A stretch of 64,000 nucleotides of DNA. It comes from Hermodice carunculata. Lineage: Eukaryota; Annelida; Polychaeta; Eunicida; Amphinomidae. Below are positions 25,200 through 38,130 of this stretch, in pieces (positions within the stretch are counted from its first letter, which is position 1; every line of letters starts with the position of its first letter). The translations under genes were made by a program, and so were the position numbers. Where the stretch lies: assembly GCA_964020975.1 (NCBI GenBank), contig OZ026617.1, positions 31,792,836-31,856,835 on the forward strand. The letters are read 5' to 3'. Under the pieces are notes generated by a model that was given only the letters and a program-made list of their open reading frames with translations, made no database searches and was not told where the DNA came from.

Positions 25200-26100
25200 G
25201 GTGAGGTCGTCAGTCAATTACTGGCCAATCACACGAGTAACACAGCCTTTGAAGTACGGAAAACATTATTCAGCGAACTGTGAAACGGCGACAGCGACAT
25301 TCTGGTTTCAAAGTGTGACGTCATGGAGGCGGCCCTTCGGGCCTCGTGACCTCAAACCTGGCGATGAAAGTTGTGTTGCCTTGCTTCAGTGGGGTGGCCT
25401 ATGGCTGCTCGTTGTCAGTAGATGGATGATGGGTTTGGTCTTCCGCCCCCTACCTCTTCATCCCATTTTTAGGGATAGTGTTTTATTGTATGTACTCCTA
25501 TCTGTACACTTTATGTAGATAGCTTGTCATTATTTTGTAGTTATTTTCTCAATGAGTTTCACTTCTCTTTCCAACCTGAGTTTTGTATCGCTGTTTTGTG
25601 TGTTATCTCTTCTGTTCACATTTATGCTTATTTCGATGTGTTTATTTGTACTTTTATTTCCTGATCCCTGGGTTTTGATAAAATTTTATTATGTACATGG
25701 TTATCGTTGATAAAAGTGCCAGTTTTTTTCTTTTCCGCCTGTCTTTGGTGTGGAGGACCACTGGGGTAATCCATCGCGGCACGGCCTTTGAAGGGACATC
25801 GTCTGACGATTCCCGCTCCTCCTGAACATTTTAAGTCTCCCTTCATTAGAACACAAAACAAGCAAGATAACTATAAAGTAAACCACTAAGGGTATGCTAT
25901 GTTAGCATGTTTGCATCTTTTCCCTGCCCACAAACATACTTAAGGCATGCCACCTGATTCCGCAGTGCCACCGTGATACCACTCTCCTTTTGCCATGGCC
26001 CGTTGCTACCTGTAGCCATGTGACAGACTGTTAAGTATGATTGACGGGTGGCATTGTTCCGTTTGGTTGCTGAAAACCAAAAGAATGACACATGGACGTT
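25200..26100. promoter_or_regulatory. CpG-richer patch, possible promoter region
   Basis: CpG is clearly more frequent here than in the flanks (for example GGCGACAGCGACATT, CCATCGCGGCACGGCC). There is a perfect cAMP-response-type palindrome TGACGTCA at 25316-25323, just before ATGGAGGCGG. In an animal with sparse CpG this suggests an unmethylated promoter or a young insertion. No inverted-repeat ends were found around it. Open frames on both strands are short and unrecognised. Confidence 0.35.
25940..26019 (-). CDS. Candidate first coding exon, unrecognised
   Basis: On the minus strand an ATG at 26019 opens a reading frame that encodes MATGSNGPWQKES, then ITVALRNQVACL, and meets a strong donor-like GTATGT (complement of 25934-25939) after 80 nt. 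It lies in the CpG-richer patch, and the frame is also open upstream to 26091. I do not recognise the protein and found no convincing next exon. It could be a real first exon reading leftwards or chance. Confidence 0.18.
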
Positions 26101-27469
26101 CGGATGCCCACATGCCTGTGTATCATTTGCGTTTTTCTCAAATTTCTACTTTATTTAAAAGCTTGAAATTTTGACAGTTTATAGAAAGGACTTTCATCTT
26201 GGAAAAATGTTGAAATCTCAAAATCGGTCATGCAAAGGTTTTTGGTGTCTTACCTGTCCTTAAGCTCTACTTTGAATGTGTTTTACACAGGAAGGCTTGA
26301 GTTAATCTGTAGTGATGCAGTGACAATATGACACACCAGAGCATGTCAATTTGCATGTCTATTGATAAATACTTTCCCAGGACAAGTCATATTCCGACCA
26401 GACAAATTTCAAAGGACTTGTCCTGGAGACAACCCACAATTTGCTTTACATAAGTGATTTGAATGGATGGACAGATTTAGAACAGGCGGCAAGTAAAATA
26501 TAACTGGCGGGGTTGGGTGAGTGGAGAGGGAGGGTATGAATGCTGCACATTTCACCAAAGCCCATATGCCCACAGAATGATCTTCATCAAGTAAGACAGA
26601 TTCAGACACTTCCAGATATGTTTAAAATACAAAAATAATGGTAAATTGTGTGTGCCACAGTTTGGTGTCTGTTCTGAATACACACAGCCTGCACCTTATG
26701 CTTGCCACTGTAGCATCACATAACAGCAATGAAATCTGACTGTCAATCAGTTGGTGGGTGAAGGGGACAAGAGCCACATCAAAATGATAAGTTGGCATTT
26801 TAGGGGTCACAGCACCTATCAAGCAATCAAACAGATTTTTATCACATATTATATTTCATTGGCATGGCAACACAAGTAGGATGAAGTGTTTCCAACAGTT
26901 GATCAACTGAAGATTTATATTGTGCTGGAGGGGCCAACATGTATGAGTGTCTAAAAGAGCCAAAGCGTAGGTGAAAAGGATGTAGAAAATGGATATTTAC
27001 CGATGACCTGAGGGCTCCGGAGATTTTATTGATTGATGAGGTGTGCTTGTGTTGAATATTACAAGCCTCTCAGGTAGGGGATTTTTTTTTCTTCACTGAT
27101 TTTTGTTATGCCATTATACTGTGCTTAATTTTTTTTTGTGTGCCTCAGTTGCTCAAGTCAAAGGGCAGAGACATTCTGTGCTGCTGTTGTAGATCCATGC
27201 ACGTTTCTCGTTACTTTAGTATGCCCACGAATACTTTGAGAGATTTGGCTTTTACATGCTAGATTGCTAATACAGTGAGAGGTCATTGGTTTCAGTGATC
27301 ATGACAACTGCATCGACTGGTGGGTAAGTTAAACAATTAAAAGTTCTTGTAAAATTATAGAGAAGATCTCTTGGACTAATTTTATTTGAAGCATAGTAGT
27401 GCAATGAGGGCCACCTTTGAGGCTGATGTACTGCATAGAAATTGATAGGCAGGAACTCTTGAAGTCTTC
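26101..27469. other. No recognisable feature
   Basis: Ordinary AT-rich DNA. A short inverted pair CAGGACAAGT / ACTTGTCCTG lies at about 26379-26426; similar GGACAAGT phrases occur near 4.74, 9.93 and 29.53 kb. Confidence 0.35.
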
Positions 27470-28000
27470 ATTTTTTAAGGGTCTGCCCCATGGGGGGACC
27501 CTTTATGTTTTCAGGTTGTCCATCCTTCCGGATGTGCACATTCTCGATACTACGATATCTACAGAATGCTTCCATGTGTTTTGCTCAAATTTGGCAACGT
27601 GCTTATCTTACCTGACAAGATGGAGCTTTAGGTGACCACCAGTCCTATAAAGCTGAAAAAGGTGATTTTGTAATGGCAAGCTGTAGCTGGGACGTGATGG
27701 CAAAGAGAATTGAGCCTCCAGATCAAAATTGCACTTGATTACATTGTACATAAAACTCTCCTTGGTTACACTTTCCGGGTCACTGTGACGCAAAGATTAT
27801 AAAGTTAAGCACTTGTGTAAATTTATTATTTTTCTTCAATAAATCCAAAAGTTATTACAATTTGAACAAACAGACCATGAATCTAAATCTGAAAGTCGGG
27901 TGCGGATTTTGAAAAGCAACAATTTTTTTTCAGTAATTTTGGACACCATATTTTGGTGCCATTCATTTTTTTTTTCTCTTAGCTCTTTTTAAGAGGTTTT
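27470..28000 (+). repeat. Dispersed repeat (copy 1 of the CAAAGAGAATTGAGCCTCCA family)
   Basis: The stretch AAAGGTGATTTTGTAATGGC, TGTAGCTGG, GCAAAGAGAATTGAGCCTCC, AGATCAAAATT-CACTTGATT and CGGGTCACTGTGAC matches 37.57-37.80 kb closely and in the same order. It is non-coding and of unknown class; the left edge, near TTTAAGGGTCTGCCCC, is approximate. Confidence 0.65.
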
Positions 28001-29867
28001 GACTAATTTCCCAATCATATGAGGTGTTTCATCAGCAGCTGCATGCATATATATATCGTGAACATGCCCAGGAATATATCAAAATAAAAAACTTGTCAAA
28101 TAATAAAGGCTGTGCATACTTACATACTATTTAGCCTCATAAACCTAGTACAAAAAGAATCATGAATGACTCATGTCTCAAGGTAGTCATGTGTAAACTA
28201 CATGTACTTTGAAGTGGTTTGATTGAAAAACAGTTTATATTCTAGTAAAACAGGTTTCGTTGTATGACAGGTTTGAGGATGGTAAAATAGAATATCAAAA
28301 GGACATTTTAAAACTCCATTGAGATATATCAAGCAAAGTGTTTCAGTGTTTGTGGCTTGCTGAACTGTCTTATTTTTACAGCAACTACCGCAGTGGAGGA
28401 ACAGTTACCACCAGTCTGTGCGTGAAATCATGTTTTCCCAATATGTTGTTGGTAGTCTCATTGTGCTGACAAGTAAGAATTACATTCCTGGTTGACAGAT
28501 TGAGGAAACTAATATTTGGGTCTAGGAAAGTTGCCCAGTGATGAAATCAAATAAAAATTGCAGACCTTGGATTTTTGGTAGGATGATGTCGTGACTTGGT
28601 AATCACACCAGTGCCCTCTGGTGTGACTGCACTGTACTCCTACAGCAACAGGTGAGTCAACAGAATGTTGGCCCACTTTCTACTTGTGTCATGACAATCA
28701 ACAGAGAGGATTGCATGTGTCATGGTGACCTTTAACCTTTGACCCCTAGCAGGATTTCAGGAAACACAAGGACTGCAACAGCAGTGGCAGGCACCTGTCT
28801 TTGCCAGTGGCAGTTGGTGTGTAGTTGATAGACACAGAAGAACAATAGGATGTTGATTTTTACATGGCTTTGTCCTAATAGGTACAGTGGCACTAATTTG
28901 ACCAATTAGGATTAGGTTGTCCAAGATTGAATAACATATTATGATGAAACTGTTCACCAATTCAATGGTACTTTGATGACAATCACAGCCAAAAATTGTG
29001 ATTATTTAATACTTTGGGCACTCCACGATAACTGCGTCATAGTTTTGGAAAAAATAATCAGACCAAATCGATCACACCTTTATGTTATGTGAAAGATTAC
29101 ATCTTGGAAGTATCAGAAAATGGTATTTTGCCATGCAGTTCTAGCCCTGTATCGTAACTTATTAACCCATATTTATGCAAATTAACATTTGTGAGTAAGG
29201 GACAAGACAATTCATTTTTGTATGTATCTCACATATCCAGATGTTTGTGGAATATTTTATAGCACAGACGAGCACTTGGCTGACTGGTTTATCAAGTACC
29301 TTGGTAAAGATGGTGAATAAGTAATGATAATTAATATACTGCCCGTCTTATATTCATAATGTTCTGACCCTGATATTTGACATGAAAAAGTTTTGATATC
29401 TATTTTACATAAATATTGTAAAGAATAAATCTTTTCTTATTCTCTATTTTCAGTGTAAAGCCTTTCTAAGCAGCCATCAATAATTTGGAAATGTTTATAA
29501 ATATGAAATTATTAAAATCATAAACTGTCATGGACAAGCCAGACTTGTCCTGGACAGGAGAGCCATTCCCAAGGAACCACTCACAAAGAGATATGTTCTA
29601 TCAGTGACAGTATATATTATTCAAATAAGGAAAAATGTGGAAGGCTTGTTATGTAAAATTGTATAATTTGGGTGATCTTTAGCAGATCAGAATTCTCTTT
29701 TATGATCGTAAGTTGACCTGCCAAAGTCTGATCACTTTGTGGGCACTCGTTTTGTGTAGAACACACGTTCCTATTTTTCACTCTACAAATGATGAAATAA
29801 GGTATAAAGTTAGGTGAAACACTACCCACACAACTTCTTTCTGTTGAAATGATAAATAGAAACGATT
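28001..29867. other. No recognisable feature
   Basis: AT-rich DNA without exon, RNA or long-repeat signature. A GGTGACCTTTAACCTTTGACC phrase near 28723 is another GGTCA cluster. Confidence 0.35.
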
Positions 29868-29935
29868 GTTTCTGATTAATGAAGACAAAGGCTGAAATGA
29901 TGTTTCTGATTAATGAAGACAAAGGCTGGAATGAT
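29868..29935. repeat. Tandem duplication, 2 x 34 bp
   Basis: The unit GTTTCTGATTAATGAAGACA plus AAGGCTGAAATGAT is repeated with one difference. It is short and recent. Confidence 0.9.
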
Positions 29936-29997
29936 GTGACACAAGTGGTCAGGAAAGTGACATCACTGAAAGAAACTTTTGATCACAGAGGGCATCA

Positions 29998-30442
29998 CAT
30001 TTTCAAATGTGAAATAGACACTGCAAAATAAAAGTGTTCGACAGCTCCTTGGTTTAGCTAATGGTTGCCTTGCAGTGATTGTATACGATATATACTTAAC
30101 TCATTCCATACTATGGTCACAGGCCTTGGTCAGTGGTTCTGGCACTGCCTGGCAAGTCATGCTGCAGCTGCCCTTGCGGCAGCTGCAGCATGACTTGCCA
30201 GGCAGTGCCAGAACCACTGACTTAAGACTATGGGCACGTTGGTACTTGAAGAATTCAAATACATTTATGCAATTGTCGTCTTAAATCTAGGTAAATATAC
30301 GGAAAAATCAGGGACTGGTATGGAATGAGTTATGAAAGTGGATATTACATTTTCAAATGTGACATTGACACAACTGAGTAGAAGTGCTTGAAGTTTCTTG
30401 GTTTTTTGAAGGTTTGCCTTGTAGTGACTGTATACTACATGA
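29998..30442. repeat. Direct repeats of about 98 bp flanking a TTAA element
   Basis: The segments 29998-30095 and about 30343-30442 align: both have CATTTTCAAATGTGA, GACAC, AAGTG-T, CTTGGTTT, GGTTGCCTT-like and GTGA-TGTATAC phrases. The TTAA element at 30096-30333 sits between them, so it inserted into or beside an older tandem duplication. Confidence 0.65.
30096..30333. mobile_element. TTAA-flanked MITE, family C (copy C1) with perfect hairpin
   Basis: The left end is TTAA-CTCATTCCATAC; the right end is GTATGGAATGAG-TTAT, so one target copy has one change. In the centre lies a perfect palindrome: 44-bp arms 30129-30172 and 30178-30221, starting GTCAGTGGTTCTGGCACTGC, identical after inversion, with a 5-nt loop CTTGC. 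A second copy at 57489-57665 shares the ends and right half. No protein is encoded; the open frame across it is incidental. Confidence 0.85.
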
Positions 30443-32626
30443 ATTTAAAATCTTCAAGTTCTGAGCTTAACAGATAAGTCAACATTTTATGAAACATGAA
30501 CATCTGAATGGTGCTTTATTACATTTGAACAGAATCATCACTTGTCATTTAAGTGTTTGAATAATATAAAATATAATTCAGGCTTATTCGTTGTTTAGTT
30601 AGGAACACATTTCAATGTAGTGTAGAATCTGCATAAAAGTGTTAAAATGAATGGGAAAAAAGACAGAGACCAAACGAATTAGGCTGCAGACTTATTGAAT
30701 ACAGAAACATAAACAATTCTAACAAGGTCATGAAATTGTGTTTGCTATTTTAAATATATGATCTCTTCATAGATCGGTCTTAATGAAGATATTTCACAGC
30801 AAATTTTCACACTTTCACATATATATTTGAAGTCCATGGAAACTATCTTTTGAAATTTGACCTAAATCTTTCACTGTACCCTACATGAAATGATACTGCT
30901 ACCAAGCCGAACAAATGTGTCCTGTTCGTGACCCCAACTAGTGTCCTGTCCCCTGTCTGTGACAAGACATGACAACACAGTTTTCCTATAACAAAAAAAA
31001 ATAATATTTGTAGCTGGTTTCCCTAACCAGCTACACACATTAATAATTTAACATCAGTTTTAACAATACAATGTCACATTTTATTCCAAAAGCCCATAAA
31101 TGTCACAGTTTCCCCCTTATGTATTAATGGTGAAAAACCCTTGTCTAAAACCTATCCTGTCCGTGACATGCATGTTTTGGTTTTCAAAATCCACCAATAT
31201 GACCCACTCAAAAAAAAAAGATCTTTGAACATGTTTCAACAGCTTTCTAGATTGTAGCCAAATATAAACTTATGATTTGTTAGTAAACAATAAAACATGA
31301 TAAGATTTAAAGTCTGTAAAATGTCTTGTCCATGACAAAGTGCTAATGTGAAATGCCCCACTTATTGAGAGATTGATATTTTAAATTTGAACACTTGAAA
31401 TGTTTGTATGCACTCTGCTAGGTATGCATATACACATGGGCTGTGCTGGGGACTCACCATAAATGCCTGGCTGTGGGGAAAAAATAGTCACACAATATTC
31501 CATGTTATTTTTTGATATGACATAAATCTAAGCTGGATCTGTCAAAAGAGAGGCAAAGAGAATTGCATTATGATTTGTATACATGTATATTGAAATGTGA
31601 GCCAAAGGCCATATTGCAAGTAAATGGTAAACTGATTAGTGGTTTTATTCATACACAGGAAAACTAAATCTGGGTCTGGAAAAAAGCTGATTTTATGCAA
31701 AAGGCGTGCCCACTATACACAGTTGTTCAATGGGGCTAAGAAGTAAGGAAATGTCCAGGCTTCTTGTTCAGTTCCAAGCAAGTTGACATTATGGAAAATT
31801 GGGGAGGGGCTCAGGTCCTCTATTTCTTATACCTTCTTCCCTATATGAAACTGGATTTGCACAAAAATTAATGTTGAATGTTGCATGATATATTGAAATC
31901 TTGGCCAAAAGCCATAAGGTAAAACTGGGGGAAAATAATTATTGGTTCCATACCAGAAGGACACCTATTCATGGACCAATTTCATAATCATTCTGCTAAC
32001 AATTTTCATACACCAAAGATATTGTTTAATTCACTGAGCATTTTATTGTGTTAATTTGTAATGTCCAGTGTCTATCAGGTTCAGCTGACTGTGCAATCTT
32101 CAAGGGAAGTAAATGTTAGGTATGCAATGAGTTAAACATCCTAGAAGTCGAGTTGTCAGTCCCTTGCAAAGAAATGTGATATTGGTATGTAGCAGTCAGG
32201 ATATAATCTGTAAATTGATACTTTTCTGGAGAAGATAAAAAGGATTATATTGAAACTTGTGTCATGTTTCCAAAAGGTCAGTTTCATATATCACATAAAT
32301 TTGGAGAATACCATTGTATGCTGATGTGGTTCCTTGAAGCTTTTTTAAATATACATGTACTCTCATGATGAAGGAATGGTATAAACGTTGATGGTTGGAT
32401 TTGGAAGGGAGGCTAATGGCACAGTAAAAATCGCTGAACTTGTAAGGATGTAACATTTGATGAAATATGTATGTGTGTACACATATCTCTTGTTGAAGCC
32501 TGTCTTGAAAAACCATCTGAAGCGATCACCATATTGGTGTCTCTAAAGACCAGTGATCTTTCATATAAGGTATAAGAATTAGCGAGCAGAGTATCCGTAC
32601 ACAGTACATGTACATGTATTTGTGTT
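30443..32626. other. Unassigned DNA with small hairpin
   Basis: No gene is recognised. The perfect small hairpin GTAGCTGGTT-TCCCT-AACCAGCTAC lies at 31010-31034. A TGTCCGTGACA-like phrase recurs between 30.9 and 31.35 kb. The rest is AT-rich. Confidence 0.4.
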
Positions 32627-32710
32627 TAAAGCATGAAAACTGTGAGCCATTGGCCTCAGTGTCAATCTCACTACTGCAGTATCAAAGTTCATTGCTGTGG
32701 CCACAATAGA
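32627..32710 (+). repeat. Direct repeat, copy 1 (about 84 bp)
   Basis: It starts AAAGCATGAAAACTGTGAGC and ends GCTGTGGCCACAATA. It is nearly identical to 33582-33665, about 955 bp further on in the same orientation. No terminal inverted repeats are seen. Confidence 0.85.
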
Positions 32711-32827
32711 GTTTTTTGCAGAAGTATAACCTTCTGCTGCACAAATTGGCCTAAAGCACTTGTATCTAAATTGCCAACAGCATTAATGTTTTTGAGTCAG
32801 TTTCATGGTGCTAGAATCTCCCTGGTG

Positions 32828-32892
32828 AATAGCTTTCCTCAGCATGAGCTGGGTTCATTGTGCAGAACTCATGCCAAGGAAAGCTGTTGACT
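32828..32892. mobile_element. Core palindrome of a TTAA MITE (family A/B fragment)
   Basis: AATAGCTTTCCTCAGCATGA and TCATGCCAAGGAAAGCTGTT form an imperfect palindrome of the same sequence as the cores at 1.3, 4.4 and 39.4 kb. Outer ends are not clear; a TTAA at about 32921 may mark the right edge. Confidence 0.55.
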
Positions 32893-33581
32893 GAATCTTT
32901 ATTTCAACCAGGAATGGCTTAATTAATAGTAATAGTACAAGTTACTGAAAATAATAGTAACACTATGTATGATTAGATTGATAGTAAAATGAATGCCATA
33001 ATAACGTGGGGGGGGGGGGGCACTAAATTTATGGCTATGAGACTTGACCTTGCAACCACAAATTATAAAAACCACATGCCCAGATACTCTGTTAATTTAC
33101 ATACATTTTTGAGATTTTTAATCGCCTCAGCCTAGTCACTTGGCAGGGTCTTGTTGTCATAATGTCTGTCAGCATGCATCCAGCCAGGAGCCTTCCAGCA
33201 TGTTGCGCTTGCAATAACTTTTGAACAAATTCAGCTACTATCATGAAACTTGTCCTGCAGAAGCATCTCATGGGGAGCTTGGCTTGGCTAAGTTTGACAT
33301 TTAGCAACCTTCACCTATATTCAAGGTCATCAGGGGTCATCCCAGGCTGAGGGGTCTGAATGTGATTCCATGCATATAATATTTCATTTCTGATAGAAGT
33401 GGTTGTAATATTGAAGCCATCGTACATTATACGTAATGGCATGTTGTTTTATGTGTTTCATAACATAAAGTAGATGTTTATATGTTTTCTATAGTAAACT
33501 GAATAATAAAATACTTTGGGAAAGCCCAGAAGGATCAATAGTTCAAAACAATAAAAGTGTGCATTCTTGTGCTTTCCGATA

Positions 33582-33665
33582 AAGCATGAAAACTGTCAGC
33601 CATTGGCCTCAGTGTTAATCTCACTACTGCAGTATCAAAGTTTATTGCTGTGGCCACAATAATAA
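33582..33665 (+). repeat. Direct repeat, copy 2 (about 84 bp)
   Basis: Differs from 32627-32710 at only a few positions (for example CTGTCAGCC for CTGTGAGCC). The flanks differ on both sides. Confidence 0.85.
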
Positions 33666-35567
33666 CAAAAAGGCACAAGTACAATTAATACAACATGTAC
33701 TATGTCACCAGGAGAGACTTCAAGAGATACATCAATAGAACCTTTAAATCCCAGTATAATAGATCACATGGATGATTGTATGAATACTGGTAAAGACAGA
33801 ACAAAAGGTGCACTGAACTGACGTATTGTCATCCCATAGGCCTCAGAAATAACTTGTGAATGTGTGCCTGTTACTTGATAGAGCAAGAGAGTCACTGATA
33901 GAGTGTCTGAGTTCACCAAATACGTTCTTCCACTGTTTCAGTCATGGGTTATTTCATGTCCCAGACAGGCAGGTCAGTGGGTGGAATAGCTGTCATGTAG
34001 AATGCATGATACAAGCCTTTCTCAGTCCTGTGCTGCAGCTACGAAAACTTGAATGCGGTAAGGACGTTTGGGTGGCAAAGCACCTGTGACATCTCCTTTG
34101 GCCTCAAAAACATTTGTCAGAACATAGTTACCCCTTGGGTGCAGGTCCTGTACCTGTAGAAATATGATCTGGGTTACAGTGGAATAATTTGCACACATGG
34201 TCTAAACAATCCTTACAGAAAATGTTGTAACGTAATATTATTATATAAAATTTATAGGTAATGGCAGTTCATTTAGAACAAATGTATTGAAAAGACATCC
34301 AATTGATTTATCCACATTAAATCAAAAACGTGTTACAGTTAAACCTCATTATAACAACGCTCGACATATTCACTTAACAACACAAGTTTTGAGGGCCTTG
34401 AAAGTCAAATTTCCTTGTTATTTGACTCATTTATTAGATATATGCAGATATTTGGCATGTTTTGCAGGGAGCAGACCTTGTCAGTATTAAAAGTGTCACT
34501 GTACGTACATCATTCAAATTCATTAATCCCCAAATCCCGAAGTGGGAGCAGGGAATAGAGTAATGGACTCGCTCCAAACCATCCTCCCATCTGGACAGTT
34601 TTTAGGGAGGGGGGAGGGGGGGCTGTTTCTCAGACATTGACACTTAGCCATCTGCATTTTGTTTTGTTTTTTTGTTTTTTTGTTTTTTTTTGTTTTTTTG
34701 TTTAGTGGCAGGTCTAGGCATTCTTGGATTTGACTAATTGTCCTGCAGTTCATTGGCAAAATTCATGAAGCACCCACAAAAAAGATTACCCTTTTAAAAC
34801 TTGTGGGCAGAGAATGCTGCAAGGCACCAGTGGCAGCTTGTTAGAAATAAATTCGCTCAAAATACCAGAACTGCATTCCACTGACTTATCCAGAGTGGAT
34901 GAAATACATGTACATTATCTTATGTCATTCTAAATACTCTTTTTTTTTTTTTTATGTGTCTGAACCTGTCCCCCAATTAGTGATCCCTATTGGTAATAAG
35001 TTTCCAATGGTAATTTTCCAGCCCAGCGGTTGAACCCCTAAACTACTGCTGTGGCACAGATATATATATGCAGAAATCCTAGGCTCAGCAGTGATCAAGT
35101 CTGACATAAAGCTCTTTATTGGCACCTGTTTATTTGCCTTAGTGGCAGGTTATTTTGTTAATTATTTCTCGGGGTCACAGGTGCTTGGTAAGGTTCCTTA
35201 TTAAGCAAAACATGAGAATCTGAACAAGAGAAATGGAGCTTGGTCAAATATATTTTACCTGCCAGAAGCCCCGTGGATGAATTCTGTACAGTGTAAATTG
35301 CTTTAATTTCACTGTATTCTTATTTTCGCTTTTTTCATGGCGCAAAACGATGAAAATTAGAAGACAATGAACTTGTATTTTAACATTATTGCACAGGAAT
35401 TTTATCCGAAATAGTGAACTGTCAAAATAGAAAAACCGTGAAAATTGAAACACATGAAAATATAGCAGTGCACAATAAATCTCACCTGATGCATGCATGT
35501 TCATGGGATGCAGAAGAAATGTCAGAACTAGTATCAGAATAGGTTGGTCCCTTGAGAGATTCCCATA
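33666..35567. other. Unassigned DNA with a possible TA-flanked element
   Basis: No gene is recognised. A 170-bp stretch at 34334-34503 runs from TACAGTTAAACC to CACTGTA and may be a decayed TA-flanked MITE, but its ends match poorly. The T-rich runs near 34.65-34.70 and 34.94 kb are simple sequence. Confidence 0.35.
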
Positions 35568-35753
<186 letters not shown>

Positions 35754-36549
35754 TGTTCGCAATTTTGACACATATTAATAGATTAAATGGAGAATATTGA
35801 CACTCAGTAGCAAGAATGGATTTTCATACCCATGTCCCTGATTAATGATGAACTCTGATGAAATCAATTTAGCTTTTATATTAATGGTTCTGGGTAGGAG
35901 CCAGCACACACGCACATACAAAAGTCAGTGCAAGGGTCATTTTATCCAGTTGCAATCTGTTGTATGGTGAGCAGATTTGTGTGGATCACATAATAATTTG
36001 GATTAGATTGGTACATGTGTAACAGAATAAATTTCCCAATAGGGATAGACACCTGTTCCCTGATTGATGTAGAACACACAAAAGTTCTGTCTTCATGGAA
36101 ATTGTGGATATTCAAGTGTTCCGGAGTTGTCTCATTACTTTGGCATTGTCAGCTGCTGGTTGGCCCATACATTTTTACAGAGGCGGACCAAGCCTCAAGG
36201 ACAAACTAGGATTTGTACTTTGACAAAGACGCTGGATAAAATTGTTTGCTCCATACTCAGATTGATGTCATCTTATGGAATGTTTGAGATTTCATTGTGT
36301 TTCAAAGCACCTGTTCTGTCAGATGGTTTTGATATGATGCATTTGTCAGGTGGATTGAGATGAAGTTTAAATTCAGCATTGTCCATGGAGGTTGATTATG
36401 ACTCCCAATACAAATCATTGCACCAAGCAGAAATGCTGCATTGTCAGCAGTGTGTAGTTTCTTTGACTCAAGGGTCAATTCATTTCCTCACCCGAGCACC
36501 AAATCATTTCCTTTGACAGAAACCTAAGCATTCAGGACTTGACATTTAG

Positions 36550-37005
36550 ATTTTAAGTTCTGCTGACCATGGGTCGTAGAGCTTATGTGATCTCACATGT
36601 CTGTCCTTATGCTTGTGGACGTGATACAGTCTACAGTTTTTATGTTAGCCCTAAATAACTGTATATAAATCTACATGTATATCATGATATGGGTAGTGCC
36701 ACGTATAGAACGGGTCAACATGGGAAAATTTTCAGAATGTTGTTTGTCAAACTGAAAGAGTTTTTCATGAATCATCAAGAAATTTGGCAGGAATGTCAAT
36801 CAGGCTAAAAGATGATAACACGTGGAAATTGGGTGGTGCCATATGCAGTTTTACAAAAGATTGGCACCAAAGGGGGTTAAAAACACATTAAATTCAATGT
36901 GTTGAGAAAGAATATGAATTTAGAAGGAACTTTTTAATTTGCGGCAAATGAGTGAATTTTTGGTGATGGTCGTCAGATTATTTGTCAAGAGAGCATTAGG
37001 CTTGT
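36550..37005 (+). repeat. Dispersed repeat starting TCTGCTGACC (copy 1)
   Basis: It starts TTAAGTTCTGCTGACCATGG, continues AGAGCTTATG, CATGTCTGTCC, ACAGTCTACAGTTTTTATG and TTAGCCCTAAATAACT, and ends GAGCATTAGGCTTGTGGGTC. The same order is seen at 37087-38130. It is non-coding; class unknown. Confidence 0.6.
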
Positions 37006-37086
37006 GGGTCTGTTGTATGTACTGGTATGGTCACCACTTTGGCCTCATTAAGGACATCTAATGGGTTAAATCTTCATAGAGCTCTT

Positions 37087-38130
37087 TTTTTAGCTCTGCT
37101 GACCAAAGTTCACAGAGCTTATGCAACCGCTCATGTCTGTCTGTCCGTAAACTTTTGCTCGTTAGCGCGATACCGTCCACAGTTTTTAAGTTAGCCCAAT
37201 ATAACTTTCAGTATTTATAGGGTGTATGAAAATCTAGGCCGCCGTCCATATTGGTGGCGCCACCTACATTATTATGTAATATAGGGGTCAAAATGGGAAA
37301 ATCTTGTAAACACTGTAGCATCTTCAATTTTTGGTGGATCTTCACCAAATTTGGTGGGATTGTGAGGGAGGTCAAAGTCTAAGTTGGTGGTGATGCTAGT
37401 GGCGCCACCTATAATAAAATGGAAATTACAAGCCAAAATGTGTTTTAAGATGTAAAATTCTTTATTTGGAAAAAGTTATTGGATTAGACTTGCCAAATTT
37501 ATATGATATATAGACCATGGCCAAAGATAGAATATTATGTAATATCAGTGACCTTGGTTTATTTTTGTGAGGTCACCATGCCTGTATAGTTGAAAAGGTG
37601 ATATTGTAATGGCCGGGTGTAGCTTGGACATCAATGGCAAAGAGAATTGAGCCTCCAGATCAAAATTTCACTTGATTACATAATACATAAAACTGTACTT
37701 GATGATCTGCTCTTTGGGTCACCGTGACCCAGTAATTATGGAGTTTGGCACTTGTCCAAGTTTATTGTTTTTCCTCAATAACTCGAAAAGTTGTTACCCA
37801 ATGTAACAGACTATAATGGAAAGCTGTATGTGGGTTGCATATTTTGAACAGTAACAATTTTAAATCCGAGTTGAATGTCAAGGTCAAATAGCCAGTTTGA
37901 ATACTGGGGTCATCTCGTGAATGCTCTGCACCCCACAATTCTTGACATGGGCCCATGTAACATTTAAGTGTATTTAAAAATCTTTGTTGACATCAATGTT
38001 GGTGGCGCCACATATAGTATTATGTAATGTACAGGTCAAAATGTGAAAATCTTGTGACCACAGTACTGTCCACAGTTTCAAAGTTAGCCCAATATAACTT
38101 TTTGGACTTATAGGGGGTATAAAAATCTAT
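37087..38130 (+). repeat. Dispersed repeat starting TCTGCTGACC (copy 2, composite)
   Basis: It starts TTTTTTTAGCTCTGCTGACC and has CATGTCTGTCTGTCCGTAAA, CCGTCCACAGTTTTTAAGTT, AGCCCAATATAACTTT and GGTGGCGCCACCTA. Part of this (GTCCACAGTTTCAAAGTTAG) recurs at 38067, just before the end GGCCTATGGGCCTCTTGT, so the copy is internally repeated. The part 37560-37800 aligns with 27640-27860. Confidence 0.6.

Noticed and set aside
33856-34089. Frame ending near a GGTAAGGA donor-like site
   Set aside because: No protein family match and no acceptor or upstream exon; a single donor-like motif is not enough.
34975-35060. Possible tRNA-type B box (GGTTCAACC on the minus strand)
   Set aside because: No matching A box, anticodon arm or acceptor stem could be folded around it.
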